In this document: positions 1-6,692 of the stretch, piece by piece | Position numbering within the stretch: the stretch's first letter is position 1 | Layout of the letters: each line of letters starts with the position of its first letter | Assembly: GCA_964430755.1 (NCBI GenBank) | Contig: CAYSFT010000012.1 | Coordinates: 1-52,726 of the forward strand | Direction of reading: 5' to 3' | DNA length: 52,726 nucleotides | From: Flemingiibacterium sp964430755 | GTDB taxonomy: Bacteria > Bacillota > Clostridia > Oscillospirales > CAG-272 | Position numbers and translations under genes: made by a program | Notes under the pieces: model-generated | What the model was told of the DNA's origin: nothing | Seen by the model: the letters and a program-made list of their open reading frames with translations, nothing else | Databases searched by the model: none

Positions 1-122
1 ATTTTGGTAGCTATTTCTCTTTTTATTTGTCACCTATCAATTGTATCACAACAAACCGCACCGTGGTTTTGCCGGAAATTTATTTTCGGAAATTGAAAAT
101 TTATAAAACTTCAAGAAATGTA

Positions 123-151
123 TTGACAAACGAATACCGGTATGATATAAT
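123..151 (+). promoter_or_regulatory. Sigma-A-type promoter of the tRNA-Pro/tRNA-Val unit
   Basis: TTGACA at 123-128 and TATAAT at 146-151 are both consensus hexamers, separated by exactly 17 nt. The first tRNA begins 30 nt after the -10 box. Nothing gene-like is seen in 1-122. Confidence 0.85.
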
Positions 152-180
152 AATTAGGTCAAATGCGTTTGAGAATTTTA

Positions 181-256
181 CGGGATGTAGCGCAGTTGGT
201 AGCGCGCCTGCTTTGGGAGCAGGATGTCGCAGGTTCAAATCCTGTCATTCCGACCA
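181..256 (+). tRNA. tRNA-Pro (anticodon TGG)
   Basis: A complete cloverleaf is readable. The acceptor stem CGGGATG pairs with CATTCCG (one G-T pair), the anticodon stem CCTGC/GCAGG carries the 7-nt loop TTTGGGA with anticodon TGG, and the T loop is TTCAAAT. The terminal CCA is encoded. It shares a promoter with the tRNA-Val gene 46 nt downstream. Confidence 0.95.
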
Positions 257-302
257 AACGAAATTGCGGAGTGACATTCCATTCCGCAGTTTCACCATAT
301 TC

Positions 303-379
303 GGAAGCATAGCTCAGCTGGTTAGAGTACTTGCTTGACATGCAAGGGGTCACTGGTTCGATTCCAGTTGTTTCCACCA
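303..379 (+). tRNA. tRNA-Val (anticodon GAC)
   Basis: Acceptor stem GGAAGCA pairs with TGTTTCC, anticodon stem CTTGC/GCAAG holds loop TTGACAT giving anticodon GAC, and the T arm contains TTCGATT. CCA is encoded. It is the second gene of the tRNA unit and is followed by an intrinsic terminator. Confidence 0.95.
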
Positions 380-385
380 CGTAAG

Positions 386-410
386 CCATCGCAAAAGCGG
401 TGGTTTTTTT
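386..410 (+). terminator. Intrinsic terminator of the tRNA unit
   Basis: CCATCGC pairs with GCGGTGG around an AAAA loop (7 bp, one wobble), followed at once by seven T residues. Confidence 0.85.
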
Positions 411-481
411 GTTGTCAGAAAATAGGATAACAACAAAACTCGCTCTTGACAAAATAGAACATTTCTAATATAACAACAATA

Positions 482-560
482 TCAGAGATACCGTTTTTTA
501 GAGCGCTGCCTACGGAGCGCTTCTGGCCGCTAATACGGTCGGCGGTATCTCTGACTTTTT
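482..560. other. Structured three-way-junction element (possible ncRNA or compound terminator)
   Basis: A perfect 12-bp stem (TCAGAGATACCG at 482-493 with its complement at 543-554) encloses two further hairpins: AGCGCT at 502-507 with AGCGCT at 516-521, and GGCCG at 525-529 with CGGTC at 536-540. A short T run follows the closing stem on the plus strand. I see no coding potential in 411-640. Both flanking transcripts already have their own terminators (386-410 and 642-680), so this looks like more than a terminator. It could be a small RNA or a short repeat element (MITE/REP-like); the sequence alone does not decide. Confidence 0.5.
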
Positions 561-641
561 GCGTTCTGCCGAAGACAGTTTGTATCGGCAAGGTTTTGGC
601 AAACTTCTTTTTAATAATTCGAACTTATCATCCCACCATAT

Positions 642-680
642 AAAAAACAAGAGCCTTGGCAATATATCGCCGAAGCTCTT
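642..680 (-). terminator. Intrinsic terminator of the minus-strand sugar operon
   Basis: On the minus strand AAGAGC(T)TCGGC pairs, with wobbles, with the segment at 649-661, followed by TTTTTT (647-642). It lies just after the stop codon of the triose-phosphate-isomerase-like gene. Confidence 0.75.
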
Positions 681-694
681 ATGTTATTATGTTA

Positions 695-1399
695 TTAATC
701 TATTCTCTTGTCCCAATCATTCTGTGCTCTCTTGAGAGCATCGAGCATCTCTATTATCTTTCCCTCTCTGCTGTGAGCATTAAGAATACCGCTCGTCCCG
801 CCGCTTCCGTGAGCACCTTCCATTACAACCTTATAAACGTCATCACCGCTTGAAACACCTGCCGCCTGGAGTATAAGTATATCTCTGCTGACAGATTTTA
901 CCGCTTCGTTAGTTGCGTGTATATAATCGTCACTGCTGATGCTTCCTGTACCGATTCCGCTTGTAGGCTCACATATCATCATATTAGGCCCGAGCTGTGC
1001 AACTGCCGTGGCAGCTTCGGGTGTGTCGCAGCAAACTATCGTAAAAAGTTCAAGCTCATTTGCTCTTTTAATAGCTCTGTCAAGCTCGTCAATCTTAAGG
1101 GAATGTTCAGCATGATTGAGAACCACAGCCTGTGCGCCTGCATCCTTGACGCCTTCGGGGAGAATATGTCCCATGCCTCTTCCTGCAACGATACCGTCCA
1201 TATGCTGCGCGGTGAGAACTATATTTTTAGTTTTCTCAGCTATCATACGAAGGTCAACGTGTTGTGCGGTAAAGATTATGTCAATGTCATATTCGGCTGA
1301 AAGGCGGTCGCAAACAAGAGCAAGCTCAAGCGATTCCTTGCCGTATATATATGCCTTAGGGTTAACTATTAAAAATGGAACTCGTACTTGTCTTTTCAT
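695..1399 (-). CDS. Archaeal-type triose-phosphate isomerase-like protein
   Basis: A 234-residue TIM-barrel protein of the short type typical of archaeal triose-phosphate isomerases (bacterial TpiA is about 250 residues and differs in sequence). The expected catalytic residues are all visible: Asn13-Pro-Lys15, His96 in VLNHAEHS and Glu144 in CEPTSGIGTG, the last with the phosphate-binding loop-6 motif. A C-terminal GGTSGILNA would complete the phosphate site. It is the last gene of a five-gene unit with kinase, epimerase-like protein, aldolase and YjbQ. RBS AAGGAG lies 9 nt before the ATG. In this setting it may interconvert DHAP and GAP, or, like EryH/LerI, isomerise a tetrulose or other ketose phosphate. 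Substrate is inference; the fold and active site are visible. Confidence 0.85.
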   Translation of the reverse strand: MKRQVRVPFLIVNPKAYIYGKESLELALVCDRLSAEYDIDIIFTAQHVDLRMIAEKTKNIVLTAQHMDGIVAGRGMGHILPEGVKDAGAQAVVLNHAEHSLKIDELDRAIKRANELELFTIVCCDTPEAATAVAQLGPNMMICEPTSGIGTGSISSDDYIHATNEAVKSVSRDILILQAAGVSSGDDVYKVVMEGAHGSGGTSGILNAHSREGKIIEMLDALKRAQNDWDKRID

Positions 1400-1412
1400 T
1401 TTTTGTATCTCC

Positions 1413-1934
1413 TTATTCGCCGATGATTATTATCTTGCATTTGCGTGTACGCGGACGGGTGCGGTCAAAATCCGCGAAGTATATATATCCCGTAGTTCCT
1501 ACACCTAACTTCCCGTTATCGACATCAAATACCTGACTTGAACCGAGCAAGGTAGCCTTCAGGTGTGCATCTCCGTTCCAAAGTGCTGTTCGGTCTCCGC
1601 CGGGGAGATACGCTTCGGCATCGGGCCAGGATGCAACTGCTTTATAATGTTCTTCTCCCGGATAGAGGAATATTCCCTCTCTCGTTTGATCCGGAATTAT
1701 AGATGAAAGCACCTTATTTAAGTCTACCTGAAGAAATTCCTCGCCGTCCTCGGTGAAGTCGTGAACGAATTCTTCAAAAAAGACACTGCAGGTGGTATGG
1801 GGAGATATGACCGAGCATATTCCGTTTTTGATCCCACTTTTCTCAATAGCCGCTTTTACCTCGGGGGTTATATTTACATAGGTCGGAGTTGTGCCGTGCG
1901 ACTCGACCGCTATAGTTTCCTTATAAACTGCCAT
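1413..1934 (-). CDS. yjbQ: YjbQ/UPF0047 family protein
   Basis: A 173-residue member of the YjbQ family, recognised from TPTYVNITPEV, the Cys/His-containing SPHTTCSVF motif, NGDAHLKATLLGSS and the C-terminal GKLGVGTTG segment. Family members are often called secondary thiamine-phosphate synthases because some complement thiamine mutants in vitro, but their physiological role is uncertain. This copy is longer than the usual 130-140 residues, mostly through an insertion at about 85-115. It sits inside a sugar-phosphate operon (15 nt after the aldolase gene, 13 nt before the isomerase), which fits a phosphosugar role better than thiamine synthesis. RBS AAAGGAG is present. Confidence 0.85.
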   Translation of the reverse strand: MAVYKETIAVESHGTTPTYVNITPEVKAAIEKSGIKNGICSVISPHTTCSVFFEEFVHDFTEDGEEFLQVDLNKVLSSIIPDQTREGIFLYPGEEHYKAVASWPDAEAYLPGGDRTALWNGDAHLKATLLGSSQVFDVDNGKLGVGTTGYIYFADFDRTRPRTRKCKIIIIGE

Positions 1935-1949
1935 TTCTTTTCTCCTTTA

Positions 1950-2795
1950 TTATATAGTTTTAGTTGCGAACACTTTGTAATAATGCTCAAGGCATTTCTG
2001 CATTCCGGTCTTTGCCAAAGCCTTCAGCGCGAGATAGTTATCGGGCTTACCCTCGTCTATCTCATTCTTTGCTGCGACAAGGAAATCGGTGTATATATTT
2101 ATCTTTGAAATTCCCTCGGTTGCACATCTGTTGAGATTTTCATCTCCCGAAGACGATCCTCCGTGAAGTACGAGAGGCGTATCAATAGAATTTGCGATCT
2201 CGTGAAGTCTCTCAAAGCTTATCTTGGGAGTTCCCTTGTAAAGTCCGTGCGCCGTTCCAATGGAAATCGCAAGCGAGTCAGTTTCGGTAAGCTCACAGAA
2301 TTTTATCGCAGATTCGGTTGTGGTATATCTCGAATCATCAGCCGCCGCACTTTCGCTGACACCTATATTTTTTCCGACTCCAACGTGCCCGATCTCTGCT
2401 TCAACAACAACTCCGCGCGGATGAGCATAGTCTATTATTTCTTTGGTACGTCTTATGTTCTCGTCAAAATCCTCCGTTGAAGCATCTATCATTACTGATG
2501 TAAATCCGAGATCTATTGCTTTTTTGATGAGCTCGGTGGTTGTTCCGTGGTCGAAATGAAGCACCACGGGTACGCTTGCCGCCTCGGCATATTTTCGTCC
2601 CATTACAGCGGCATCTTCGAGGTTGATGTTAGGCCCCATATGTGCCTCTGCCAATGCAAGAATAAGCGGAAGCTGATGCTTTTCTGCAACCTCGACGTAC
2701 CAGCGAAGTGAATCGACATCAATGAAATTTGCCGAGGGTATAGCGAAATTCTTTTCTCTTGCAACCTTAAATAATTCTTTTGATGTTACTAACAT
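1950..2795 (-). CDS. Class II fructose/tagatose-bisphosphate-type aldolase
   Basis: A 281-residue class II (zinc) aldolase of the Fba/GatY/KbaY family. Visible motifs are LHFDHG (His80, Asp82, His83: catalytic Asp and zinc ligand), VEAEIGHVG, IGTAHGLYKG (zinc His), VLHGGSSSG (zinc His and phosphate loop) and KINIYTD. The family cleaves ketose phosphates to DHAP plus an aldehyde. In this operon the likely substrate is the phosphorylated, epimerised product of the upstream kinase and epimerase-like protein. RBS AAGGAG lies before the ATG. Which ketose phosphate is used cannot be read from the motifs, which are shared by fructose-, tagatose- and other class II aldolases. Confidence 0.9.
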   Translation of the reverse strand: MLVTSKELFKVAREKNFAIPSANFIDVDSLRWYVEVAEKHQLPLILALAEAHMGPNINLEDAAVMGRKYAEAASVPVVLHFDHGTTTELIKKAIDLGFTSVMIDASTEDFDENIRRTKEIIDYAHPRGVVVEAEIGHVGVGKNIGVSESAAADDSRYTTTESAIKFCELTETDSLAISIGTAHGLYKGTPKISFERLHEIANSIDTPLVLHGGSSSGDENLNRCATEGISKINIYTDFLVAAKNEIDEGKPDNYLALKALAKTGMQKCLEHYYKVFATKTI

Positions 2796-2812
2796 AAATA
2801 GCTCCTTATTAT

Positions 2813-3460
2813 TTATAAATTTTTCATTGTTCTTACTGTTTGCTCAATATCATCACTATAGAAAATATAGCTTCCAACTATGAGTTTGTCAGCCCCCATC
2901 TCAAGTAGCTTCTTTCCCTTTTCGAGTTCCACTCCTCCGTCAATTCCAATCGGAATGGAATATCCATATTCCTTCATAAGCTTCTTAAGTTCAACCAGCT
3001 TTTCATAAACGCTCGCTTCAAAGGTCTGCTTCTCATACCCGGGTTCAACACTCATAAGGATTATATAATCGAGATGATCAAAGAGATATTTGAGAGAATC
3101 AATACCGTAAGCAGGGCCTATGCCGATGCCTGCCTTCATTCCCTTTTCCCTTATCTCTTTGAGCAAATGGATTGGATTATGACACGCATCGAGCTGAAAG
3201 GTAAAAACGTCGGCGCCTGCTGATGCGAACATATCAACATAATTTTCAGGATTAAGAACTTCCAGATGTACCGAAAGAGGCACGTCTGTTATCTTTTTGA
3301 GGTCGCTTACCGTTCTCGGGCCAAAAGTAAGGTTGCTGACGTACACACCGTCCATCACATCTATGTGCAGAGCATCGGCACCGCCCTTGCACGCTGCCTT
3401 CACCTGTTCCCCAAGCTTTGTGAAATCGCAGGACAGTATCGAAGGTTCTATGATTGCCAT
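2813..3460 (-). CDS. Ribulose-phosphate 3-epimerase family protein (divergent)
   Basis: A 215-residue TIM barrel of the pentulose-5-phosphate 3-epimerase family (Rpe/AlsE/SgcE). The metal ligands are all present: His32 and Asp34 in HIDVMDG, His65 in SVHLEV and Asp174 in IGIDGG, as is the phosphate loop GSYIF. It departs from canonical Rpe where the substrate is gripped: the usual MSVNPGFGGQ reads MSVEPGYEKQ (136-145) and VHLM reads VHLE. This suggests a ketose phosphate other than ribulose 5-phosphate. It starts one nucleotide after the kinase stop codon, with its RBS (AAAGGAG) inside the kinase gene, so the two are translationally coupled. Confidence 0.85.
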   Translation of the reverse strand: MAIIEPSILSCDFTKLGEQVKAACKGGADALHIDVMDGVYVSNLTFGPRTVSDLKKITDVPLSVHLEVLNPENYVDMFASAGADVFTFQLDACHNPIHLLKEIREKGMKAGIGIGPAYGIDSLKYLFDHLDYIILMSVEPGYEKQTFEASVYEKLVELKKLMKEYGYSIPIGIDGGVELEKGKKLLEMGADKLIVGSYIFYSDDIEQTVRTMKNL

Positions 3461-3461
3461 A

Positions 3462-5030
3462 TTATTTTTCTCCTTTCTTACCCTGTGCTACGGAGTGCTT
3501 CGTTACCGAGCGCATCCAATCCTTTGTCAAAGCATAAAATTCCTTGTATTTTTCAAAATAGAATTTATATTCCTCGTGGCGCTTTGCGTCGGGCTTTATT
3601 ACGTAATCTGTTTTCGTCATTTTCTCTGCAGCAGTCTGAATGTCGGGGTATACTCCGCCTGCAACTGCTCCGAGTATTGCAGAACCAAGGCAAGGTCCTT
3701 CGGTCACTTTGGAAACGCTTATCGGCAGATTGCTGACGTCTGCGTGCATTTGCATCCAAAATCTGCTCTTGGCAGCACCACCTGAAATTATCATCTCAGA
3801 TGGCTCAAAGCCCGCCTTTCTAAATGACTCGATTATAGCCTCTGTTCCAAAGCAAATGCTTTCCAATATCGCACGGTACATATGATATACGGTATGCCCG
3901 AGCGATAGTCCGTAAAACATACCGCGAACATCAGGATCGACGTGCGGAGTTCTGTTGCCCTGGAAGAAATCAAGCGCGAGGAGTCCCTCAGCTCCGATTG
4001 GAAGTGACTCAGCTTCCTCATCAAGAATACTGTAAATACGTCTGCCCTCTTTATCGGCTCTCTCTTTAACATCTCCACACATATTTTTTACAAACCACTC
4101 AATAATAGAGCCTGTGGAAGTCTGACCGCCCTCAACCATTTGAAGCCCCTTAACTATACAATCGGGGTACGAGCCCCAGATGCCTTTACTATGCACAGCA
4201 GTATTCACTTGCGCAATATGAAGATGAGATGAACCTGTGATAAGAGTCATCTTTCCGGGATCTACAGCGTTGAGACCGATAACGCCCACAAATGCATCTG
4301 CACCGCCCTCGCCTACGGGAATACCTGCACAAAGTCCAAGAGCCTTTGCCGCAGCCTCGGTAAGACCGCCAACAAGCTCTCCCATAGCCACAACTCGAGA
4401 AGGAAGCTTTGATACAAGATCTTCAAGACCTATCTTATCATAAAAATCAACGGGATAACCGCCCTCTTCGGAGTTATAATACCAACGAGCCGATGCACAA
4501 TTTATACTTGCGGTATATTCACCGGTAAGTCTGTACATAAGCCAATCGGTGCACTCGTAAAGACGTGTGGCACGTGACCAAAGTTCAGGCTCATTTTCCT
4601 TTATCCAAAGAGCCTTGGCAGGAAGACATTCTGCAGATACCATTCCATAACCGTTATATTTCAGAGAATCATGTCCGCTTTCGAACATACGCTTTGCCTG
4701 CTCCGAAGCACGGACATCCATCCAAAGAATAGCACGTGTCAAGGGTTTCATGTCGTCTCCCGATACAAGTACCGTACAGCACGTTGTATCCACGCTCATT
4801 CCCTTTATGTCGGAAGGATTGATGCCACTCTTTCTGACAGCCTCGCGTGATGCCTTGCATATAGCTGTCCACCACTCGTCAGGATCTTGCTCGGCACGTC
4901 CCGAAGATGGCGTATAAAGAGGATAATTTTCCCCACAAAAAACTACAGGCTCACCCTCAAGGTCGAATATTCCAACTCTCGCGCCGCCCGTTCCCATATC
5001 AATTCCGAGTACATACGATTTGTTTCCCAT
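3462..5030 (-). CDS. FGGY-family carbohydrate kinase
   Basis: A 522-residue sugar kinase of the FGGY family (xylulokinase/ribulokinase group). The N-terminal ATP-phosphate loop is GIDMGTGGARVGIFD (10-24). SVDTTCCTVLV and MDVRA follow, and the catalytic aspartate is probably that in GEGGADAFVGV. The C-terminal actin-like half contains SGGAAKSRFWMQM and the adenine-binding GAVAGGVYP. It phosphorylates a ketose or polyol and is the committed first step of the operon. It is the first gene after the divergent DeoR promoter, with RBS AAAGGGTGA. No sugar transporter or dehydrogenase lies in the window, so the substrate remains open (pentulose, tetrulose or a deoxyketose). Confidence 0.85.
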   Translation of the reverse strand: MGNKSYVLGIDMGTGGARVGIFDLEGEPVVFCGENYPLYTPSSGRAEQDPDEWWTAICKASREAVRKSGINPSDIKGMSVDTTCCTVLVSGDDMKPLTRAILWMDVRASEQAKRMFESGHDSLKYNGYGMVSAECLPAKALWIKENEPELWSRATRLYECTDWLMYRLTGEYTASINCASARWYYNSEEGGYPVDFYDKIGLEDLVSKLPSRVVAMGELVGGLTEAAAKALGLCAGIPVGEGGADAFVGVIGLNAVDPGKMTLITGSSHLHIAQVNTAVHSKGIWGSYPDCIVKGLQMVEGGQTSTGSIIEWFVKNMCGDVKERADKEGRRIYSILDEEAESLPIGAEGLLALDFFQGNRTPHVDPDVRGMFYGLSLGHTVYHMYRAILESICFGTEAIIESFRKAGFEPSEMIISGGAAKSRFWMQMHADVSNLPISVSKVTEGPCLGSAILGAVAGGVYPDIQTAAEKMTKTDYVIKPDAKRHEEYKFYFEKYKEFYALTKDWMRSVTKHSVAQGKKGEK

Positions 5031-5121
5031 AGTGAAGTCACCCTTTCCGTAAATATTGTCTGTGCAGAAATCTACACAAAACTTTCCCCTGTTGTTGCAT
5101 TTATCTCAATAGTATGATATA

Positions 5122-5150
5122 ATTATATCATGCAAACATTTGTAACACAA
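5122..5150 (-). promoter_or_regulatory. Promoter of the sugar operon
   Basis: On the minus strand TTGTGT (5150-5145) and TATAAT (5127-5122) are separated by 17 nt. The -10 box lies inside an 18-bp perfect palindrome at 5114-5131 (ATGATATAA and its mirror), so a palindrome-binding regulator there would block RNA polymerase. Confidence 0.7.
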
Positions 5151-5153
5151 TAG

Positions 5154-5185
5154 ATGTTCGTTTTCAAGCAAATCGAACATATTAT
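5154..5185 (+). promoter_or_regulatory. deoR-type regulator promoter overlapped by an inverted repeat
   Basis: TTCGTT (5157-5162) and TATTAT (5180-5185), 17 nt apart, form a plausible promoter for the regulator. An inverted repeat, ATGTTCG at 5154-5160 and CGAACAT at 5174-5180, overlaps both hexamers, and a third half-site GAACAT follows at 5187-5192. This is the expected kind of site for DeoR autoregulation and for control of the divergent operon (inference). Confidence 0.6.
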
Positions 5186-5211
5186 TGAACATAAGACGAG
5201 GAGGTCGAAAA

Positions 5212-5904
5212 ATGGCACTCAACGAAAGGCAAAATCAGATTCTTGAGATAGTACAGCAAAAGCAGCGAGTCACTGTCAGATACCTTGCCAAAAAGCTTTA
5301 CGTCAGCGAGATGACTATACGCAGAGATTTAAAGCAAATGGATCATGAGGGACTTATAAAGCGTTATCACGGAGGAGCTTTGGCGCAAAATGATTACTTA
5401 CAGTATCCCCTCGTGCTAAGACTCAAGATAAACGAAAAGGAAAAACGTGAGTTAGCTCTGCGAGTAACAAAATATATACGTGACGGACAAACGATATTCT
5501 TAAACAATTCTTCGTCCTGCGCTTACATTATACCATGCCTGAAAAATTACAAGGACATCCGCGTAGTTACGAATTCGGTGCAGTTTGCTCAGGCACTCGC
5601 ACGCCTTGAAATAAATTGCATACTTACAGGCGGTGAATACCGCGAGAGCGAACGTTCTCTTGTCGGCAGATATACCGAAAATTTTCTTCGCTCGATAAAC
5701 ACAGATATTGCCTTTATCTCTTGCGACGGCTTTTCAAATGACGGAATGATAACGGTAAGTGACGATGCAAACGCGGAAATCGCCAAAGTTGCATTTAAAA
5801 ATTCCTCAAAAAAAATAATTCTTATACACCACTCAAAGCTTGGTGCAAAATATATGCACAATATCTGCACCGAAAAGGAAGCCGGCGAAGTTATTGTTTT
5901 CTAA
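5212..5904 (+). CDS. DeoR/GlpR-family transcriptional regulator
   Basis: A 230-residue repressor with the DeoR winged helix-turn-helix at about 1-55 (QNQILEIVQQ, then VSEMTIRRDLKQM as recognition helix) and the C-terminal DeoRC sensor domain that usually binds a phosphorylated sugar. The ATG at 5212 is chosen over an upstream in-frame start at 5185 because AGGAGG (5199-5204) lies 7 nt before it and the protein then begins with the usual NERQ. It is transcribed away from the sugar operon and very probably represses it until the kinase product or a downstream phosphosugar accumulates. Confidence 0.9.
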   Translation: MALNERQNQILEIVQQKQRVTVRYLAKKLYVSEMTIRRDLKQMDHEGLIKRYHGGALAQNDYLQYPLVLRLKINEKEKRELALRVTKYIRDGQTIFLNNSSSCAYIIPCLKNYKDIRVVTNSVQFAQALARLEINCILTGGEYRESERSLVGRYTENFLRSINTDIAFISCDGFSNDGMITVSDDANAEIAKVAFKNSSKKIILIHHSKLGAKYMHNICTEKEAGEVIVF

Positions 5905-5967
5905 ACTTACCTCAAAAATACATTTTTCCACGCTCGCAGCTGTTCACATACAATTTACCGTATAACA

Positions 5968-6017
5968 CAAAAAGTCCGAATGCTCTCTTACTGATTGAGA
6001 AACATTCGGATTTTATT
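5968..6017. terminator. Bidirectional terminator between convergent genes
   Basis: TCCGAATG (5975-5982) pairs perfectly with CATTCGGA (6003-6010). T runs follow on both strands, serving the regulator gene and the convergent cupin gene. Confidence 0.75.
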
Positions 6018-6042
6018 ATTTAAGCTTAAATTTTGAACCGTA

Positions 6043-6534
6043 TCATAACACGATCTCAAACTGCTCCTCGGGCGCAAGGTCTACAACGGTGCAGTCGTTT
6101 GCGTAAGTACACTCGGGAAGAATGATCATCGCTGTAATCTGATCCTTCGTCGCCGGGAGAGGCGCAAGATGCCATATCGCCGCATTCATCTTAACCAGCG
6201 TGTGCTTCGGTACAATAAACGCCTTGGCAAGCTCTGTGACGATCTTCCCTGCTGATGCCGGTGCAACATGAAGGATCATATCATCGTCAAGCGGAAGTAT
6301 CATTTCCCATGTTGTTGTATGATATTCCTGCTGGGTGATTATCATTTTCACCGGCTTCTTAACTGTAATGGGTGAAAAACCGATTCTGTGATTACTGTCA
6401 GCGCATACGCGATCGGGGTAAAACTTGTGAAGCTCACCGCAGAGTGCATAACCGTCCGGTGACGCATAGTTATAGAACTGTCCAAACGGTGCGAACTGTT
6501 CATGTGTAAGCGCAGCTGCTTTTATTGTTTTCAT
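6043..6534 (-). CDS. Ureidoglycolate lyase (AllA)-like cupin
   Basis: A 163-residue protein whose start (LTHEQFAPFGQFYNY) and C-terminal half (a KAFIVPKHTLV segment, then AIWHLAPLPA) match the ureidoglycolate lyase/AllA cupin family. AllA splits ureidoglycolate to glyoxylate and urea in purine degradation. The usual C-terminal WHh motif is present as IWHLAPLP. No other allantoin or purine gene lies nearby and it has its own promoter and terminators, so a role on another small hydroxy-acid is possible. RBS GGAGGT lies 7 nt upstream of the ATG. The superfamily is reasonably sure; the enzyme activity is not. Confidence 0.6.
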   Translation of the reverse strand: MKTIKAAALTHEQFAPFGQFYNYASPDGYALCGELHKFYPDRVCADSNHRIGFSPITVKKPVKMIITQQEYHTTTWEMILPLDDDMILHVAPASAGKIVTELAKAFIVPKHTLVKMNAAIWHLAPLPATKDQITAMIILPECTYANDCTVVDLAPEEQFEIVL

Positions 6535-6566
6535 GGTATAAACCTCCGTTAAATGTTACTGCTTAC

Positions 6567-6595
6567 AGTATAACACAAATCCGGATATTTTTCAA
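6567..6595 (-). promoter_or_regulatory. Promoter of the AllA-like gene
   Basis: On the minus strand TTGAAA (6595-6590) and TATACT (6572-6567) with a 17-nt spacer, about 30 nt before the start codon. Confidence 0.7.
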
Positions 6596-6611
6596 GAGGT
6601 TTCTTGCTAAT

Positions 6612-6654
6612 AAAAATAATCAGCGGCTCCGTGAACAGTTACACGAAACCGCTG
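6612..6654 (-). terminator. Terminator of the secreted glycosidase-like operon
   Basis: A 13-bp hairpin (6621-6633 with 6642-6654, two wobbles) followed on the minus strand by a T-rich tract at 6617-6612. It closes the transcript of the 769- and 2116-residue secreted proteins. Confidence 0.8.
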
Positions 6655-6692
6655 TTTTGGGGGAAAACTATATTAATATGGGGAAAAAGCAA

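Noticed and set aside
27..452. Open frames on both strands across the tRNA genes
   Set aside because: They are translations of tRNA sequence and its complement, with no RBS.
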